A stretch of DNA of 64,000 nucleotides from positions 10,459,629 to 10,523,628 of the forward strand of contig CM067526.1 of NCBI GenBank assembly GCA_034509925.1, read 5' to 3'. Both the position numbers and the translations under genes were made by a program. Source of the stretch: Hirudinaria manillensis (lineage: Eukaryota > Annelida > Clitellata > Hirudinida > Hirudinidae). Shown piece by piece: positions 15,001 to 27,200 of this stretch; the stretch's first letter is position 1; the number at the start of each line of letters is the position of its first letter. A model generated the notes under the pieces. It had not been told where the DNA came from. It did no database searches and saw nothing but the letters and a program-made list of their open reading frames with translations.

Positions 15001-17142
15001 GAGTCGAGTTCAGTCTTATCAACTCTGGACGCAGCTTCTACTACTTCTTTGGGCACGGAACTCACGTCAGGGAGTTCATTGGGTCAGTCGACAATTATGA
15101 ACCTGGAAACATCAATTGATTCATATTCCGTTGCTTATGAAACGACGATCAACACTGATCAACCGTCTGAAAGCACTAGTCACTCATTTGAAACCAGCGC
15201 TGCGTCAAGCGACCCACCAATCGAGTCGAGTTCAGTCTTATCAACTCTGGACGCAGCTTCGACTACTTCTTTGGGCTCTGAACTCACGTCAGGGAGTTCA
15301 TTGGGTCAGTCGACGATTATGAACCTGGAAACATCAATTGGTTCATCTTCCGTTGCTTATGAAACGACGATCAACACTGATCAACCGTCTGAAAGCACTA
15401 GTCACTCATTTGAAACCAGCGCTGCGTCAAGCGACCCACCAATCGAGTCGAGTTCAGTCTTATCAACTCTGGACGCAGCTTCTACTACTTCTTTGGGCAC
15501 GGAACTCACGTCAGGGAGTTCATTGGGTCAGTCGACAATTATGAACCAGGAAACATCTATTGGTTCATCTTCCGTTGCTTATGAAACGACGATCAACACT
15601 GATCAACCGTCTGAAAGCACTAGTCACTCATTTGAAACCAGCGCTGCGTCAAGCGACCCACCAATCGAGTCGAGTTCAGTCTTATCAACTCTGGACGCAG
15701 CTTCTACTACTTCTTTGGGCACGGAACTCACGTCAGGGAGTTCATTGGGTCAGTCGACAATTATGAACCTGGAAACATCAATTGATTCATATTCCGTTGC
15801 TTATGAAACGACGATCAACACTGATCAACCGTCTGAAAGCACTAGTCACTCATTTGAAACCAGCGCTGCGTCAAGCGACCCACCAATCGAGTCGAGTTCA
15901 GTCTTATCAACTCTGGACGCAGCTTCGACTACTTCTTTGGGCTCTGAACTCACGTCAGGGAGTTCATTGGGTCAGTCGACAATTATGAACCTGGAAACAT
16001 CAATTGGTTCATCTTCCGTTGCTTATGAAACGACGATCAACACTGATCAACCGTCTGAAAGCACTAGTCACTCATTTGAAACCAGCGCTGCGTCAAGCGA
16101 CCCACCAATCGAGTCGAGTTCAGTCTTATCAACTCTGGACGCAGCTTCTACTACTTCTTTGGGCACGGAACTCACGTCAGGGAGTTCATTGGGTCAGTCG
16201 ACGATTATGAACCTGGAAACATCAATTGGTTCATCTTCCGTTGCTTATGAAACGACGATCAACACTGATCAACCGTCTGAAAGCACTAGTCACTCATTTG
16301 AAACCAGCGCTGCGTCAAGCGACCCACCAATCGAGTCGAGTTCAGTCTTATCAACTCTGGACGCAGCTTCTACTACTTCTTTGGGCACGGAACTCACGTC
16401 AGGGAGTTCATTGGGTCAGTCGACAATTATGAACCTGGAAACATCTATTGGTTCATCTTCCGTTGCTTATGAAACGACGATCAACACTGATCAACCGTCT
16501 GAAAGCACTAGTCACTCATTTGAAACCAGCGCTGCGTCAAGCGACCCACCAATCGAGTCGAGTTCAGTCTTATCAACTCTGGACGCAGCTTCTACTACTT
16601 CTTTGGGCACGGAACTCACGTCAGGGAGTTCATTGGGTCAGTCGACAATTATGAACCTGGAAACATCTATTGGTTCATCTTCCGTTGCTTATGAAACGAC
16701 GATCAACACTGATCAAACGTCTGAAAGCACTAGTCACTCATTTGAAACCAGCGCTGCGTCAAGCGACCCACCAATCGAGTCGAGTTCAGTCTTATCATCT
16801 CTGGACGCAGCTTCTACTACTTCTTTGGGAACGGAACTCGCGTCAGGGATTTCATTGGGTCAGTCGACAATTATGAACCTGGAAACATCTATTGGTTCAT
16901 CTTCCGTTGCTTATGAAACGACGATCAACACTGATCAACCGTCTGAAAGCACTAGTCACTCATTTGAAACCAGCGCTGCGTCAAGCGACCCACCAATCGA
17001 GTCGAGTTCAGTCTTATCAACTCTGGACGCAGCTTCTACTACTTCTTTGGGAACGGAACTCGCGTCAGGGAGTTCATTGGGTCAGTCGACAATTATGAAC
17101 CTGGAAACATCAATTGGTTCATCTTCCGTTGCTTATGAAACG
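1..17142 (+). repeat. 222-bp coding minisatellite, about 77 copies
   Basis: The same 222-bp unit repeats without any length change from 1 to 5490 and from 5492 to 17142, so 77 full units plus fragments are present. The only indel in 17.1 kb is one extra T in the run 5489-5491. Units differ by a handful of recurring substitutions, for example Gly-Thr-Glu or Gly-Ser-Glu, Asp-Ala-Ala or Asp-Ala-Val, and Gly-Ser-Ser or Asp-Ser-Tyr. These recur at 2-, 3-, 6- and 8-unit spacings, which points to repeated block duplication. Synonymous sites are as uniform as replacement sites, a sign of recent homogenisation. Confidence 0.97.
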
Positions 17143-17359
17143 TTCTTGGGAACATCAAATTCTTTTAGAACTGGATCAACTTTTGTTGCTCCTATGACGT
17201 CATCAATTCCCCCTTTAATTAATGGTCCTTGTTCTTCCTATTTACTTTCAACGTCTGATGACATGTATTCTTTTTCACCGTGTCCTTCCTCCATTTTGCT
17301 TTCGAAGAATCCTTTATCAAGTACTTCCTATCCCGTATCAAATTATGCTACTTTAAATG
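1..17359 (+). CDS. Mucin-like Ser/Thr-rich tandem-repeat exon (5' part of a giant membrane mucin; partial)
   Basis: The window opens inside the coding repeat, so the true start, signal peptide and first exons lie outside. Frame 3 is open from base 3 to 5490; a 1-bp insertion then moves the reading into frame 1, which stays open to 17359. The 74-residue unit has 21 Ser and 12 Thr (about 45%), Pro and acidic residues, and no Cys in most copies, as expected for an extended O-glycosylated mucin domain. After the last partial unit (ends 17142) about 70 non-repeated residues follow, still Ser-rich and including two Cys. I place the donor at 17359/17360 because codon phase 1 matches the acceptor at 17773; reading on instead gives a stop at 17413-17415. 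Over 5600 residues are visible. The glycoprotein role is inferred from composition; the repeat resembles no family I know. Confidence 0.75.
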
Positions 17360-17772
17360 GTGAGATTCAAATGCGATTGAACACTAAACTGTCACAAAGT
17401 TTGGCTAACACATGATCACAGCTTAAAATTAAGTTAGTCAATAAAATTTGCTTGATTTTTGCATTTCTTATTCATTCTATTGTTTTTTCCCTCATTATTA
17501 TTATTCGTTTTGAATTTTTATTTTCTAGAATTTAAACTTATTTTGTTGGTTGTAAAGTATTTTGTAAATGCATTAGCGACGTTAATTATCGTTAATTTAT
17601 TAGTTTATTGTATAATAACAGAATTGGTGTATGTTTGCGTTAGTGATTTAAGATTGGCATGGATAAGTTTTTTTTATATTACCTTTAAACATTTTTGCCT
17701 GCTATTTTCAATTATTCAATAAATACTTAGTTGCTATTTAAGTTATGTATTTACGATTATTTTCATGTATAG

Positions 17773-20700
17773 GTTGGGAAATGTCAAGCTTTGGTAGACC
17801 TATAAGTTCTCCAGGTGAGAACAACAATGACAACCTACAATCATTTGAGAGTACACTTTTCTCAAGCTCTTTGGACAAAACTACTCATATCGCTGACTTC
17901 CAAATTGAAACCTCAATCGAAGATTCCAAATTGTATCCTACATCCGATCATTCTCCAAGCCATTCATCTGATTCTATGACATTCCAAAAAAATAATACTG
18001 TGTTTGGATCTACACTGGAGGTATCTCATTACTGTATTTTATTTGTTGTTTGCATTACTTGAAAATGTAAAACTATTTCAAACTTTCCAAAATTCATTAG
18101 AGAATTAATTTTCTTTTTATCTTTATTTTAATTAATTTAATATATTTGAATGATATAATTTATACTCTAAGACTCTCATACTATATTATTAAAATATCAT
18201 CATATCAAAAATGCAGATTATATCAGATGCAGCAAGTCCTATCACTTCTTCATCCGTGTCCGTTCAAACTCCGTCCGAAGTCAATACATTGCCAGTCACA
18301 GGCATCGTGACAGAAACACAAATTTCAATAGGCCTTGGCTCACATGCAAATAAAGAAGCCAATAGTCCAGAAATAAAAACAGATTTTTCAACAATGTCAA
18401 CAGCATCAACTTCCTTTCTGGCAGCACTACTCAGTGAGACGGGGACTTTACTAAAGCATACTACTCAGGTCTCCAAATCTACAAAGTTGTCTAGCTCGAC
18501 GACCTCAATGCCAAAATCAAAATTCATTTCTTCAACAACCACCACAACAACAACCACAACAACAACCACCTCAACAACCACCTCAACAACCACCACTACA
18601 ACCACAACTACTCTAATTCCAAAAACCACTTATTCAATTTTTACAACGACTGCAAGTCCGATTCCTCCACCTGGAATTGATAACTCAGGGTCTCAGCCTC
18701 CGTCTAATCTTGGTGAATATTAAATTTATGAAACTAAATAATCATTCAACGATTATAAAATAAGTTTAATGTCATGTATAATAGATATCTTGTTAAAGGT
18801 GATTTCACTTTCCATAATATCAAATTCAAATCATACTCCCAAAGATGATCTATGTAAGAACGCCACCAGGGAATGTCCAGACAATGCATGGTGTCAAATA
18901 ATAGAAGGAGCTCCAACGTGCAGTTGTAAATCAGGTTTCATCAAGTTTGAGCAAATATGTCTAGGTACACGTTGTAGTTCAATTTCAATGCTCTTGTAAC
19001 TTAATTAACAAATCCCAATCATTTGACTTTAGATATTGATGAGTGCACCATTGGATCAGACAACTGCAATCCTTTGACATCCACTTGCATTAATACCATC
19101 GGTGGCTTTAACTGCACCTGCCTGCCTGGCTACATTTGGAATGGAGTTTATTGTACAGGTTTGCATCGGTTAATGTTGACTGTTTGATTTAACATTTTAA
19201 CATTTAATCTGATTTATAGAAATTAACGTACAATTTTCTATAAAAAAAATATTCACTTTCATTTAATAAGTTGTCTCACTAAATAAAAGTGTGGATGTTT
19301 TTATCCTAAACATTACTTCTGAAACGGAATCCTTGATAATCAATGTCAACGTTTGTCTTTATGTGCCTTTAAAATTTTCTAATGATCAACTTCTAGAAAC
19401 AAGATGATTATAATAAAGTAGACTAAAGAATTACCTATCGAATACAACGTCCTTTTACGATCGATACCAGAATTTTGTAATTCTTAATACACATGAATCT
19501 TCATAAGTCATAATATGGCAACTCATATTATGGATAACTCATATTATAACTCATAACACTGAAATTCATCTGAAAGATTTGGACGAATGTGATCCAAGCA
19601 GACCTCCAGTTTGTGATACAAAAACAGCTCCAGGAAAATGTATTAATGAAATTGGGTCCTACAGATGCTCATGTCCATCCAATTACCAACTTGCCAAGGA
19701 CAACAGGACATGCATCGGTTATTATCACTCGAGCATTTCACAAATACATGATCGGTTTTTTGTAAATTGAATTTTATGCTCTTTCAAAATTTTCCATTAA
19801 CTGGTAGATTTAAGTAATGCAACCATTTCAAGCGTTCATCAGTTTATAAAGAACTAAATATGTAAATTTTTGAAAATTTTTGTTTTGTTATACGTTGGCT
19901 CGAGACATTGCATTTCTGCCTATGGCAAAGTCGTCGTTGTGTGTTGCATACGCACCCCGATAGATGGGAGCGCTATACGAAAGGTAACATACAATAACTT
20001 AACCTTGCCAAATAAAAAAGCTTTCTGACAATATTCATATGGCAGTATATGATACGTTATGATACATTATACTATTAGAGCTGGATACAAATAAAAAGTT
20101 ATTATTCAATTACCAGACATTGATGAATGCATGATGAAAATTTCTGGTTGTTCTGAGTATTGCACCAATTTGGAGGGAAGTTTTGTTTGCAGCTGTCAGC
20201 CTGGGCTCAAACTCAACCAAGACATGAAGACATGTTCTGGTAAGCCATAAGGAATAATGCATAATTCAATTCATCATTCAATTCAACCAATTTAATTCTT
20301 CATTTTAGCCATTAGCCTATGTAAATCGAATCTCAATTGTCAATATCAATGTGCCCAAATAAATGGCATAGATACATGCCTCTGCGCTGTAGGCTACAAG
20401 ATGTCTTCTGGCACGTGCACGGGTCAGTTAACAAAAAGAACGAAAATTTGAATAAATTTTCTAGTATAATGTTTATGATCGGTAAATTACATTTATACAT
20501 GTAAAAGATATTGACGAATGCTCATCTGGGAAGAATCCTTGTGACGAAACTAGGGGAGAATGCACAAATACGCCCGGCTCTTTTTCATGCTCGTGTAAGG
20601 ATGGATATACTCTTGGCCCGAACAATACCTGCAATAGTGAGTTATTCGTTGACTTTTTGTTAAAAGTGAACATGTACTATTTTTCAAAAACGCCTGCCAC

Positions 20701-23294
20701 TCTCTTCTGCCAACTTTCCTAACGTGAAAATTAAAATCAGTATCTTTAAACATTCAAGATCGTGACGGCGGATGGTCCGCGTGGGGACTTTGGAGTTCCT
20801 GTGATAAATCTTGCCAGGAAGGTTTGAAAACAAGAAGAAGGAGTTGTGATAATCCAAGCTCTGATGGACTGGGGATGAAGTGTCAAGGAAACGAGTCAGA
20901 ATCTTCAATATGCAACTCTCAAGATTGTCCTTGTATGCCGCTTTAGATTTCTTCATGATCATCATTGAAAATATAGGATGAACTTAATAAGATCGTCCTG
21001 AACAATTATAAAATTCAAACTGAAGACATTAGACACTAATTTGATCCACAAGTAAGTAATGATTATTTTATCATTTCAAAATCGTTGCAGTGTCAGCAGA
21101 AGAGGTCAAATATGGAGTTCCTTTGTACGTTAAAGGGCTTGAGCTTTCCAAGGTGCTTTCAGTAAATTAGAGAGAATTTTTGGCTTTGAAGATATTCAGA
21201 ATATGTTTGTCTAAACAGTATTTGCAAGTTAATCCCGTGATGTTGGAAGTATTTGCAAGGGCATTAAACAGTTACTGCTTGGCCAACCAGATGAACTTGA
21301 GATCGTGCTGCGGACGACCTACTGATATCATGTACAATTTCAAATTTTTGTATTTTTTTATCTTTCAATTTATTTAATGTCACTCTGCGATATGAAGAGA
21401 AAATATTATTTAGCTTAATTCTGTTTCCAAATGCAATAAATGCCAATAGCTCGCTGAAATATAATTATTTTAAAATAAAATAGCGTGAAAATATCTTCCG
21501 TTAATGAGAATATAAGTGTCCATTGCAAATGCTGATAGAGAATTCATATTTCATTTTAGTCCTCTGGCTAATGATACGAGAACTCTTATTAAGTGGCAGA
21601 ACATTCTCGCGGGGAGTGGATTCCCTAAAAAAGTCTCAGAACTCCTGATAAAAACGCTTCTCATCATTAAATTTCCAAAAGACAATGAACTTTGTACTGG
21701 AACTTTTAGCAAAATGAGAAGGAGAAGAGCAGTGAGCTCCTCAGATCCTGCTCTCAGCCAACAAGTGGTTGATGCCAGCATGACAGATTCTTTGTAATGT
21801 TTTATTTATTTATTTTTTATTTGAATTTTAGAAGCTATTTTAATTAATTTAAAATTCTTTGGATAGTTTTTACATAATTATAGATTGATTTAAAATTTTC
21901 TTAAGATTTTATAATGCCCAAAATGCCCTCATGAAGACTGTGCTTCAAGCATTTAATCAATCAAAAGACATCGAAGTTTACCAAAATGAGGTTCGCTAAC
22001 TTGTAATAAATTTCCTATCTATTCCAAGATCTACATTCAAAAGCTAATTCGCAAGTTCAATCAAATATTTTAGAGAAAAACTACGGCGATACCCTGGTGG
22101 GCAATACTTCTGATCATTATCGCTATTATCCTCCTTATTATTCTCATAATTATCATAATTATTTGTTGCTGTAAATGCTGCAAAAAACAGAAAAGAAGGT
22201 GAGTAATATTTCAGATAATTCTAATCAATCTGAAAGTGCTATTTATTTTGTGAAGCCGCAATTTGGAATACTAATCTTTAAAAATACCACCTCTTCTTTA
22301 ACGCATTTAATCGACCCGAAAGACTACCACTGGAAGCTGTTAAATAAACATCACGAATTTTATTTTGAAATCTAGGGTTAATCCAGAAGATCCAGATTAT
22401 TCAAAGAATACAAAACATAACAGAGAAATGATGGCAATGCAAAAGAAGAGGGACAAAGAGCGAGAAAAGGAAGAAAAACGCAGACAGAAAGAACTCGAAA
22501 AACAAGAAAAAGAACGAGCAAAACGAGAAAAAGAAAATGAGAAGCAAAGACAGAAAGAACTTGAAGATCGTAAAAGGAAAGAAGTTGCTGAACAGCAAAA
22601 GTTGGAAGAAGAGCTTAAAACTCGCAAAACTGGAGGAACAGATCCGAAGGATAAATGGACGAACGAAAGTCCAAAGGGTGACAGAAAAAGAGGTCATTAT
22701 CAGTCGGAGCCGAGAGATCAAACATCTGCACATCGGAACAGACAACCTCCTAGTAGCAGTCACATGCAAAGATACGAAGATGAGAATGTGAACAACAGTG
22801 CATCAACGCACCTTCCTTCGGCTTCTTCTCACAAGGGAAAGAGAGTTTCTTTAAGCAGGGGATCGCTGAGCAGCATGTTCCCAGATGTTGACGACGATTC
22901 TCCAGCTTTGAACTCCATGCCCGGGTTAGTCATTAAAAAAAAGAAAGAAATGGACTGAAATAGGCTTCAAAAAAATTAATTGAGAAAATTGTAGAGTTCG
23001 CTTGGGTTTGACTTTGAAAAGAATTAGAGAAAATGTTTAAAATGATTTTTGGAAATGAAATTAATAATGTAATATAGAAATTCCTTCATGATCAATCTTC
23101 ATAAACTGCAAAGTAGCAAGAATATTAATATAAACTGACTAATCCACTGATAAATCTACATTCGTCAAGCTAAGTCAGTTTTTTTATAATGTATTAATAT
23201 CAAGTTTTTCTGCAGGAACAAATTCATTATCCCGACAAAAGTCAGGCCAATCGCAGTCAAACCCCCAAGATCGGAGCTCAATGACCCAAAATAG
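17773..23294 (+). CDS. EGF/TSP1-containing type I membrane part of the mucin-like protein
   Basis: Exons: 17773-18020, 18217-18712, 18845-18964, 19033-19158, 19577-19717, 20117-20239, 20309-20422, 20508-20636, 20759-20932, 21091-21152, 21219-21331, 21560-21793, 21906-21990, 22074-22198, 22376-22924, 23216-23294. All junction phases agree and join to the repeat exon. In order: Ser/Thr stalk; Thr tract; six EGF modules of six Cys each (those at 19033, 19577, 20117 and 20508 begin D-I/L-D-E-C, the calcium-binding type); one TSP1 module with WSAWGLW and six Cys; a membrane-proximal region containing KMRRRRAV, a possible furin site; a transmembrane helix beginning IPWWAILL and ending in a CCCKCC juxtamembrane cluster; a cytoplasmic tail rich in Lys, Glu and Arg, probably helical. 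EGF and TSP1 exons are symmetric phase 1-1, the usual shuffled type. Cell-surface adhesion or mucus is inferred; no orthologue recognised. If the donor at 22924 is not used, reading ends at 22958. Confidence 0.82.
18532..18612 (+). repeat. ACA/ACC triplet tract encoding poly-Thr
   Basis: An in-frame run of ACA and ACC codons with a few TCA codons encodes a nearly pure Thr stretch of about 27 residues with scattered Ser. It lies in the stalk between the 74-residue repeats and the first EGF module and would extend the O-glycosylated rod. Confidence 0.9.
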
Positions 23295-24243
23295 GTTTGG
23301 TGGAGTTTCACGGAACTATTTGAAAAGGAATATGCTTGAATTTCTTTTAGCGAGTGGTCTAGAACCAGATTTCACTACCAGGTACATCACCCGGTTTCAA
23401 ACCTTTTGATCACTTTTATTATAACTTGATGCACTTGAACGAAAAGAGAGGCCGCCCATTCTATTTTTCGACCATGATCTGTGATCAAAACCGCTCCTAT
23501 GATTTTAGTGGTCTATCAATAAATGAAGTCAATCAAAGAAAGTCTTTATCAAATTCAGGTGCTCTAACAATTGAGTGAATTTATTATGAAAGTATAGCTC
23601 AGTAAAAAAGAAATAACTTCATGAATTTCAGTAATTAGATTCTCCACCAACATATCTGAACAAGATATATGGTAAAACGATAAAATACTTTGAAGGTAAG
23701 TAGGTAAATTGTAAAATAAAATTGTTAAATGAGAAAAATGCATAGTTAGTATACTGCCAATGATCAAGTTAGAAATCTTAGAAATCTAACTGATATTACA
23801 ATAACTAGTTAAGTAAAGTAGACATTAAGCAAAATTCTCAATGATTGAAAGCACTGCTGAATACAGAACTCCATTAACTGAAAAGGAAATTGGAATGGAA
23901 CTGCACCAAAAAAAACAACTGCTGTGAACGTATGGTCCAAATTTTCAAAAGTGGAATGAAAACGGAGCATAAAAGGCAATTTTAAGGCACGACGGATAGA
24001 ACGAAGTAGCCAAAATCTGTATAAGGCAGGAAATTGGCTGAACGGCAAAATAATATGGACCCAAAAACAGACCTGAAAATGGTATGTGGAAATTTAGACG
24101 GGCCTTCCAAGGCATAAATACAATTGGCAAGAAAAAGTTCATAAAATAAATGTAGGATATTAATTGGAATAAAAGAATCAAAACAACAGTATTCAGTCCC
24201 CAAACCAAAGTTTAAAGGCCGCACTTTAATTCAATAATTGGGT
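23295..24243. other. Convergent intergenic interval, mucin gene / AASS
   Basis: No coding exon is supported. It holds the 3' untranslated region of the mucin-like gene up to the poly(A) signal at 23518 and AT-rich sequence up to AASS. Short minus-strand open frames around 23809-24224 lie beyond the AASS stop and have no family signature. Confidence 0.6.
23518..23523 (+). terminator. Poly(A) signal AATAAA, mucin-like gene
   Basis: Canonical AATAAA on the plus strand, about 220 bp after the predicted stop at 23294. Confidence 0.5.
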
Positions 24244-24249
24244 TTTATT
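24244..24249 (-). terminator. Poly(A) signal AATAAA, AASS gene
   Basis: AATAAA on the minus strand, about 20 bp past the AASS stop codon. It implies a very short 3' untranslated region. Confidence 0.5.
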
Positions 24250-24267
24250 TTTTTAAAAGTTATTTCG

Positions 24268-27200
24268 TCAATATCTTGCAGCTTCGGAAAAATTTTCCTT
24301 CTCTTTGATGATTGTTTTGAAGTCGCGAGAGGCAAGGCCTTCTGCTTCAAGTCTTTTCAGAATGGGACGGTAGATGTCTTGGGAAGTTGGAAGAACCATT
24401 CCCTTTTCCTGGATTTCTCCTGTTAAAATAAAGGAAATTATTATTTGATCACTCATTAATTAAAGCCATGGAATAATTTAGTCAAAAACTTTGGAGCACT
24501 TGATCAATAATGGCTGCACTATTCCTACAGATTGTAAAACTTATTCTCTTCAGTGCCCCATTAAAATCAGTGTCATAAAATTTGTTGCTCTATAAATAAG
24601 CAAGGAAGACGAGGGTTGCCATCCCAGTTTCATCCACAGCCCGTTCCTGAACCATCCCTAATAACAAAGTGATGCTTTTTTTGTGTGAAGAAAACAAGTG
24701 CAATTACCTTCAAGAACCATTTTAGCTGCAATGGCAGTTGGAAATCCAACAGTAGCAGCCATAGCAGAGTATTTTTGGGGATTTCCATATATAACAAAGT
24801 CTACATGCTCCATCTCTTCACTTTTGTCAGGCCAGACGACTCCGATATCATGTCTCATGATCAGCACGTCTTTCTCACCAGGTTCTGTTTAAAAAAAATC
24901 AAATCATTACCTCCCGACAAATCAGAATTATATTTGAAGATTCTGAAGAGAATTTAGAATTCCATTGAGAAATATAATAAAAAAAAACTTACCATAAGCC
25001 AATTTTTTCGACAAATAACTGGATAATGTATCGAGAGGCGTGTTTTCTTTATCAATGAATTCATCATTATCCAAAAGTCCAAGCCTGAAAGAGAAAGAAA
25101 ATTTAAAATCAGTGGTTTGGTGAAATAATGCTTGCAAATGAATCATACCCTTCAAGAATGGCACTAGTGGCTTCATCACCAGAATGCTCAGTCAAAAAGT
25201 CTACAAAGGAAGCTTTCAACATTGTTGGATTCTTTCCATGAAGCTGGCAGAGGAATTCTCTCTAAAATTTGAAGATTTAATAAAAATAATTCATCTGATA
25301 TAGTAAAGATATAGTAATATATAATATAGTTATTATAGTAAAGTATGTTAAGAGGTACAAAAATAAAAATTAATTAGGTACCCAAGTGATATCTCTAGCA
25401 GATTTATGAAGTATGGGACAAGGATTTGGATCAATTAGACCAAGTTTTTGAAGTATCACAGCTGCTCTAGCAAATCCCTTGTATCTGATAGTTCCTCTGA
25501 GCATGGTATGTACTTGTTTGATGTTATATTGGTCAATGTAAGTGAGTGAGTCTCTGTTTGGGAAGCCCTCAATGTTGAAGCCAGGCAAGAATTTCAATGG
25601 CCTCAAACCTTCTTTCATGAGTTTGCCACCTGCTTCTATTTCCACAATCTGAGTTGGAACATTTTTACATTAAGTTTGCTTCTCTTCACATTTTAACTTA
25701 GACTGTTTTAGGTGCAATTGTAAGTTATTTAATGATTGTTAACTTTGCTACAAAGTTACTCCATCTAGATGAAGAAAATTTCTTTTCTAACCTCTCCATT
25801 TTGGAGGTACTTGGCATTGCTGAGAGTATTCAAGAGCACCCCTCTTGGACTCCAGTTAAATTTATATCTCAAAGGATTATTAGAAAATTCAGGTGATGGG
25901 ATTCCACCACACCATGATACAAATGAAACCACCTGAAAGCACACAAGTAAAATATAAAATCAATTAGTCTTGTTGATGCACACATCTTTGATATCATAAT
26001 CATGCACTTACCTTTCCACCATGAGCTCTGACTTCATCAAAACATTGGACTGCCAGCATGTGGTCAATACCGGGATCCACTCCGACCTCATTCACAATGG
26101 TGATACCAGCCTCTACAGCCCTATTGAAACATTTATATTTAATTTTTATAAGATTAATTATGCATTAGCAAGTCCATCTCATTATTGGAATCAAAGGAAG
26201 TAGCATTAATGATCCCTAATGAGGTGAAATTAGAAAATTCTAAGAGTTCTAGGATTTCATAAAGGTAAACTAACGCATCATGAAGTTGGGCCATGGCTGG
26301 AGACTTATAGCTTGCTGTAATCATGTTCTTACCATGCTTGATGCACATTTTAGCAACATCTGGATGGTATTGGTATGGCAGCAGGCTAAAAGAAAAAAAT
26401 TTTTTTGTTTACAAACAGTAATATAAACTCGAGTTTGTGCCAATGAATACCTTATAACGAGATCATGTGACTTGATCAATTTTTCCACCTCATCTGGTCT
26501 CTCAGCAATGTCACAAAGAGCTGGTGCTGTCCTTGGATAATCTTGAACAAACTTGTCAATGGGACCCTTGATATTGGAGGCTGTTTATGGACATAAGACA
26601 ATTATTTGCAAATATTTTCCAGATCTAAATCTAATGCATCAAGGATCAGTCAATATTAGCACAATTTATGATAATTTAAAATAATTAGTATTCTGATTTT
26701 TATTAAATCTCAAGTTGTTGTTTTTAGCCTACTTACAGATTGTGACACTTATTTTTGGATCTCTTGTGAGATAGTCTACAACAGGCTCGGAGACATATCC
26801 AGCACCAAGAAGCAGAACCCTTTTGTCAATTTCTTTGTAGGCTGTAGTTGCAGCCATCTTCTTGCTAAGAAAATTTATGTAGCCCATGAAATGTTTAGCA
26901 ATGGTAAATTCCAACACATTCCAAAATATTAATGATAAAGACAATTTCACCTCTTCTGTTCTCTCAGATCTTTAATATACTCAAAGTTTGGAGTCAGAAA
27001 TCCATTTGATGTTATGACAGCCTGAAAAGAATCATTTATCAGATATTTTACCTCATCGCTTTAATCTGTAAGAATTTGTAACATTTTAGCTAACATTTTT
27101 GACAACATCACTGGCTTTGAACTCTTCAAAAGGTGTTTTAGCATCAGATTTGAGCTGGAATTAATGTATTTGTCAGTTATTGAGTCCAGAAGAAAATAAC

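Noticed and set aside
19-17098. Series of near-identical 68-codon plus-strand frames every 222 bp
   Set aside because: These are shadow frames of the mucin repeat, ended at the same place in every unit.
1-17142. CRISPR-like regularity of repeats
   Set aside because: Units are contiguous, 222 bp long and coding, with no spacers; the host is an animal. The same holds for the 60-bp array.
22397-22769. Minus-strand hydrophobic frames opposite the charged cytoplasmic tail
   Set aside because: Antisense of Lys/Glu codons gives Phe/Leu-rich artefacts; the plus-strand exon is supported by phase.
23809-24224. Minus-strand frames downstream of AASS
   Set aside because: They lie beyond the AASS stop and poly(A) signal and show no family features.
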